A DNA stretch of 55,034 bases, from positions 1 to 55,034 of the forward strand of contig JAJDBH010000124.1 of assembly GCA_029261455.1 (NCBI GenBank). The letters run 5' to 3'. This document shows positions 51,536 to 55,034 of this stretch, piece after piece. The position numbers and the translations under genes are program-made. This DNA is from Nitrospinaceae bacterium. GTDB lineage: Bacteria; Nitrospinota; Nitrospinia; Nitrospinales; VA-1. The notes beneath the pieces were generated by a model that saw only the letters and a program-made list of their open reading frames with translations, ran no database searches and was not told the origin of the DNA. Each line of letters starts with the position of its first letter. The first letter of the stretch is position 1.

Positions 51536-51872
51536 ATGGGGTTGGGGCAGGGGGATCTTCGTCGTACTCCCAAGGTTCTTTAAGGTTGTCCGTTGTCCAG
51601 ATGGTCAGACCGTCCATATCTTTATAGATTCCGCGTGTAAAAAAGTTGAACGGATCAAAAAACCGAACACCTTTTGCCGGATCGATTACAAAATTCACCT
51701 TTTCCTTCTGAATGGGGTGAGCCTTGCATTCGAGGAACTTTTCTCCATCCACATCAGAGAGTTTGAATATTGCTTCGATGGTGTCGGCTGGGTATTGTCC
51801 TGAATCAACAACTTCCTTCACCTTCAACATGACAGCTTCCACTTGTTCTTTATCCAGATGATGCATTTTCAT
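51534..51872 (-). CDS. Hypothetical protein (112 aa)
   Basis: I do not recognise it. The N-terminus MKMHHLDKEQVEAVMLKVKE is helical; the middle EKFLECKAHPIQKEKVNFV and the end GLTIWTTDNLKEPWEYDE look like strands and an acidic proline tail (DPPAPTP). It is soluble with a single cysteine. The stop lies inside the shared terminator with tatA. A start with a moderate upstream GGGCAAG region gives no certainty. Confidence 0.6.
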   Translation of the reverse strand: MKMHHLDKEQVEAVMLKVKEVVDSGQYPADTIEAIFKLSDVDGEKFLECKAHPIQKEKVNFVIDPAKGVRFFDPFNFFTRGIYKDMDGLTIWTTDNLKEPWEYDEDPPAPTP

Positions 51873-51972
51873 AATGCCAGCTTGCCCTTTAAGTCGTTTG
51901 TGTTTAGAGAAGAAATTATAACATACCCGTCAAAGGCATGAAGCTAATGATGGGAATAATAAATATGAATAG

Positions 51973-51995
51973 AAAAAGGCTTATCATAATAAGCC
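51973..51995 (-). terminator. Terminator of the nuo genes
   Basis: GGCTTAT and ATAAGCC form a perfect seven-pair stem with a four-base loop (51978-51995). On the minus strand the stem is followed by five T residues, as expected for the end of the operon whose last gene, nuoN, stops at 52049. Confidence 0.8.
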
Positions 51996-52048
51996 GCAAA
52001 ACTTTGTGTTGTTAGAGTGAAAATTTGCTCAATGCCGCTGACGGCTAG

Positions 52049-53485
52049 TCAGTGCGTGGCTAGGGTGATGATGGCGTTGGGGAAGATACCGAGGTGGATG
52101 GTGCCGAGCACACCGACAAGAATGACAAACAGTGTCATGGGTGTGAGAGAGATATTAAACTCTCCTTCGGGTTCTTTCATATACATGAAGACCACGACTT
52201 TCAGATAGTAGTAAAAAGAGATGGCACTGTTGAGTACAGCGATGATAACCAACGTGAGCAACCCTTCCTGAATCGCGGCACTAAACAGATAGAACTTGGC
52301 TACGAAACCTGCAAACGGGGGCAAGCCACCCAATGACAGGAGGAATATTGTCATGCTTAACGCTATAACAGGATGCTTGTAAGCCAGACCCGAATAATTC
52401 TGGATTTCCAGATTCTCTTCGCCTTTTCGACCGAGAATAATGATGATACCAAAAATTCCAAAGGTCATGAAGGCATAGGTCAGCATATAAAAGAGCATAC
52501 TTGAACTGCCCAGAGAGCTCTTAGCAATGACTGCCATTAAGATGTAACCAGCGTGTGAAACACTGGAAAATGCCAGCATCCGTTTGATGTTGGTTTGCAT
52601 GATGGCACCGAGGTTCCCGACAACCATGCTGAGGACGGCGATGATGCTCAGAAGCATTTCCCATGATGGAGACATTTCCGGGAAGGCCTCGGCAAATACT
52701 CGGAAAAAAGCGGCAAACGCGGCGGCCTTAGGTCCCACTGCCATGAAAGCGGTAACAGGAGTTGGAGCACCTTGGTAAACATCGGGAGCCCACATGTGAA
52801 AAGGTGCTGAGGCGACTTTGAATCCAAATCCAATAACAAGTAGCACCAGTCCCATCAGGAGTAGAGGATTAGATTGGGCTGACGGATTTTGCACGAACTC
52901 TGCGATTTTGAACAGGTTTGTAGAGCCGGTAGAACCATAAACCAGAGTCATTCCGTATAGCAGGAAGCCGGTTGCAAACGCGCCAAGCAGAAAATACTTG
53001 AGAGCCGCTTCGTTGGACCTATGATCGTTTCTACGTATTCCCGCCAGGACGTACAGACAGATCGAGACAATTTCGATACCCAGAAAAATCATGATCATGT
53101 CTGTGGAAGAGGCGAGAAGAATCATTCCCACAGTACAGAACAGGATGAGGGCGTAATACTCTCCAGCCCGTATGCCTTCCCGCTCGTTGTATTCCACAGA
53201 TAAAAGGATTGCCAAAGCGGAACTGATGGTGAATATACATATAAAGAATAACGACAGGTGATCGACGATATAGCTATCGTTAAAGGAGTAAGCAGGAATA
53301 GGGTGTTTGGCAAACGCACTGATGGCCGTCATTAAAAGACCAATCAGACTGGTAAACACCAGCAGGGTTTTGTTTTTCCCACCCCAAAGGTCCAACACCA
53401 ATACCAGCATGGCAAAAACACTCAACACGAGCACAGGTGCCAGGGCAATCAGGTCAATCGATTCAGGTGCGAGAATGGGTTCCAC
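52049..53485 (-). CDS. nuoN: NADH-quinone oxidoreductase subunit N
   Basis: NuoN is one of the three antiporter-like proton-pumping subunits of complex I. It has about 14 membrane helices in 478 residues. Recognisable parts are EYYALILFCTVGMILLASS, FLGIEIVSICLYVLAG (the conserved glutamate), SNEAALKYFLLGAFATGFLL, FGFKVASAPFHMWAPDVYQG (conserved lysine and HxWxPDxY) and MLAFSSVSHAGYILMA. It starts three bases after nuoM, as in the usual ...LMN order, and is the last gene of the operon. Confidence 0.95.
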   Translation of the reverse strand: MEPILAPESIDLIALAPVLVLSVFAMLVLVLDLWGGKNKTLLVFTSLIGLLMTAISAFAKHPIPAYSFNDSYIVDHLSLFFICIFTISSALAILLSVEYNEREGIRAGEYYALILFCTVGMILLASSTDMIMIFLGIEIVSICLYVLAGIRRNDHRSNEAALKYFLLGAFATGFLLYGMTLVYGSTGSTNLFKIAEFVQNPSAQSNPLLLMGLVLLVIGFGFKVASAPFHMWAPDVYQGAPTPVTAFMAVGPKAAAFAAFFRVFAEAFPEMSPSWEMLLSIIAVLSMVVGNLGAIMQTNIKRMLAFSSVSHAGYILMAVIAKSSLGSSSMLFYMLTYAFMTFGIFGIIIILGRKGEENLEIQNYSGLAYKHPVIALSMTIFLLSLGGLPPFAGFVAKFYLFSAAIQEGLLTLVIIAVLNSAISFYYYLKVVVFMYMKEPEGEFNISLTPMTLFVILVGVLGTIHLGIFPNAIITLATH

Positions 53486-53488
53486 TGT

Positions 53489-55034
53489 TTATTCCTTAAT
53501 AAAAGCTTTTTTGGGCATTTGAAGCTTCTGGTTCAAACTTGCCATTTCAGTTGGTGTCATGAGCTGAGCGTGTTCCCCATGACTGTCTTTATGTTGTTCT
53601 TGGTGAGGTTTGAAGTTATCAGGGTTCACCTTAGAGACCAGATGGTTAACCGATGCATCAAATGTTTTCATGAAAGTATTGGGATACAAACCGATCCAGA
53701 AAATTAAAATGATCATGGGAACGATGGTGATCATTTCCCGAGTATTCATATCTTTCATGTCCATGTTTTTGGGGTTTTTCAACTCCAGAAACATGACGCG
53801 TTGAAACATCCATAGAATATAGCAGGCGGCTAGAATGACGCCAGAGGTGGCGAAGGCCGCCCAGAGTCCGTTAACTTGAAATATTCCCAGCAGAATAAGG
53901 AACTCGCCCACAAACCCGTTCATGCCCGGTAGCCCGATAGAAGACAGGGCTACAATCATGAAGCAAACCGTATATTTCGGCATGATCTTGGCTAACCCGC
54001 CAAACTCCGAAATCAATCTTGTATGACGCCTATCGTAGACGACACCGACTAAAAGGAAGAGAGCACTGGTGCTGATACCATGATTGATATTCTGGATCAA
54101 TGCGCCTTGGATACCATAAGGATTCAGCGCAAAAATTCCCAGCATGATAAATCCGAGATGGCTGACACTGGAATAGGCAACCAGTTTCTTCAGGTCTTCC
54201 TGAACCATAGCCACCAATGCACCGTATATGATTCCGATGATTGACAGCCAAGCCACCATGGGAACAAATTCATAGGAAGCTTGTGGGAAGAAAGGCAGGT
54301 TGAAACGCAGAAACCCATAGGTTCCCATTTTCAACAAGACGCCTGCAAGAATAACGGAACCCGCAGTGGGCGCCTCAACGTGAGCGTCTGGCAACCAGGT
54401 GTGAAATGGGAACATCGGCACCTTGATGGCAAAAGCCAGAAAAAAGGCCATCCACAGCCATTTCGAGGCGTCCAGAGAAACGTCGAGATGCTCGGTAATA
54501 TAAAGAATGTCTGCCGTTGCCACGCCTGTCGTTTGCTGGATGTGAAAATAAATCCAGAGGATAGCGACCAGCATGAGCAGGGAGCCTACAGCTGTGAACA
54601 AGAAAAATTTGATGGAGGCATAAATACGGCGCGGGCCACCCCATACACCGACAATGATGTACATGGGAACCAGTTGGAATTCCCAGAAAACATAAAACAT
54701 GAAAAGGTCAAGGGCAATGAAAACTCCCAGCATGCCGGTTGAAAGAGCCAGCATGGCGATCATGTATTCACGGATGTGTTTTTTAACATCCCATGACGCG
54801 ATAATGCAGATCATGGTCAGGAAGGTGGTCATCACATATAACAGAAGTGAAATGCCATCCAGACCAATGTGGTAGTTGATGCCCCATGCTTCTATCCAGG
54901 GAATGTTCAACCCAAACTGCATTTTATGAGTGGTGTTGTCAAAATTCGTCCACAACATTAACGAGAGCAGAAAATCTGCCACCGCAACAGCGAGAGCGGT
55001 CTGCTTGATCGCGCTTGCATTTTCCTTCGGCATG
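53489..55034 (-). CDS. nuoM: NADH-quinone oxidoreductase subunit M (5' end outside the window)
   Basis: NuoM is a proton-pumping membrane subunit of complex I. Visible signatures are YYALxLL-like GLDGISLLLYVMTTFLTM, YVFWEFQLVPMYIIVGVWGG (catalytic-path glutamate), AFFLAFAIKVPMFPFHTWLP then DAHVEAPTAGSVILAG (conserved lysine and HTWLPDAHxxAP) and LVAYSSVSHLGF. The frame reaches the window edge. An ATG is present at 55031-55033, but the usual first membrane helix of NuoM is missing before it, so the true start lies beyond base 55034 and this entry is partial. Confidence 0.93.
   Translation of the reverse strand, partial: MPKENASAIKQTALAVAVADFLLSLMLWTNFDNTTHKMQFGLNIPWIEAWGINYHIGLDGISLLLYVMTTFLTMICIIASWDVKKHIREYMIAMLALSTGMLGVFIALDLFMFYVFWEFQLVPMYIIVGVWGGPRRIYASIKFFLFTAVGSLLMLVAILWIYFHIQQTTGVATADILYITEHLDVSLDASKWLWMAFFLAFAIKVPMFPFHTWLPDAHVEAPTAGSVILAGVLLKMGTYGFLRFNLPFFPQASYEFVPMVAWLSIIGIIYGALVAMVQEDLKKLVAYSSVSHLGFIMLGIFALNPYGIQGALIQNINHGISTSALFLLVGVVYDRRHTRLISEFGGLAKIMPKYTVCFMIVALSSIGLPGMNGFVGEFLILLGIFQVNGLWAAFATSGVILAACYILWMFQRVMFLELKNPKNMDMKDMNTREMITIVPMIILIFWIGLYPNTFMKTFDASVNHLVSKVNPDNFKPHQEQHKDSHGEHAQLMTPTEMASLNQKLQMPKKAFIKE

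Overview
The window is a 55 kb piece of a Gram-negative bacterial chromosome. TatA, lipoprotein signal peptides, a c-type haem lipoprotein, NuoM/NuoN, a heme-type radical SAM enzyme with a PCP_red tail, an inositol-phosphate/CDP-alcohol gene cluster and many TPR, HDOD and haemerythrin proteins together suggest a marine nitrite-oxidiser-like lineage such as Nitrospinota. That assignment is inference from gene content and style; no rRNA gene or other marker settles it. I saw no tRNA, rRNA, CRISPR array or insertion sequence.

Layout. 0.3-6 kb: an unknown small protein, a radical SAM/SPASM enzyme, a cytochrome c lipoprotein, an STN-like periplasmic protein, the decayed remains of a TPR membrane glycosyltransferase, and a collagen-like secreted protein whose frame is broken at an A7 run. 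6.4-10.7 kb: fxsA, a methyltransferase and a geranylgeranyl-reductase-type flavoprotein, facing a tsaB / YdcH-like / HDOD operon. 11-16.3 kb: inositol-phosphate chemistry (two CDP-alcohol phosphotransferases, a flippase-like membrane protein, a sugar/inositol-phosphate nucleotidyltransferase, inositol-phosphate synthase). 16.3-22 kb: an AT-rich island of six genes on the minus strand. 22-28.5 kb: a small protein, rnd, TPR, a DUF115 protein, mutL, a pentapeptide-repeat protein. 28.5-42 kb: a soluble chemoreceptor fused to haemerythrin and flanked by a 72-bp direct repeat, an XRE regulator, a TPR protein, panBCD, a deoxynucleoside kinase, a two-component pair, glgA, galT, coaBC. 42-55 kb: an FGE-like protein, copA, an SGNH hydrolase, apbE, a ClC channel, rpe, tatA, nuoN and nuoM (cut by the window edge).

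The most unusual part is 16.3-21.6 kb. A reverse transcriptase with intact catalytic motifs and a helical C-terminal region overlaps by 11 bp with a stand-alone family A DNA polymerase that has the Klenow polymerase motifs but no 5' nuclease. Upstream on the same strand lie an 85-residue acidic protein, a one-cluster ferredoxin lacking one expected cysteine, a TET/JBP-like 2-oxoglutarate dioxygenase and a 26-residue membrane peptide. A dedicated RT plus a dedicated DNA-dependent polymerase would be enough to turn an RNA into double-stranded DNA. I know of no named defence or mobile system with this composition. The RT frame extends 42 codons upstream of its GTG start and is crossed there by one amber codon, so its activity in this genome is not certain.

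CoA synthesis (panB, panC, panD, coaBC) is almost complete within 10 kb. The tsaB, mutL, rnd, rpe, nuoM and nuoN genes are housekeeping.
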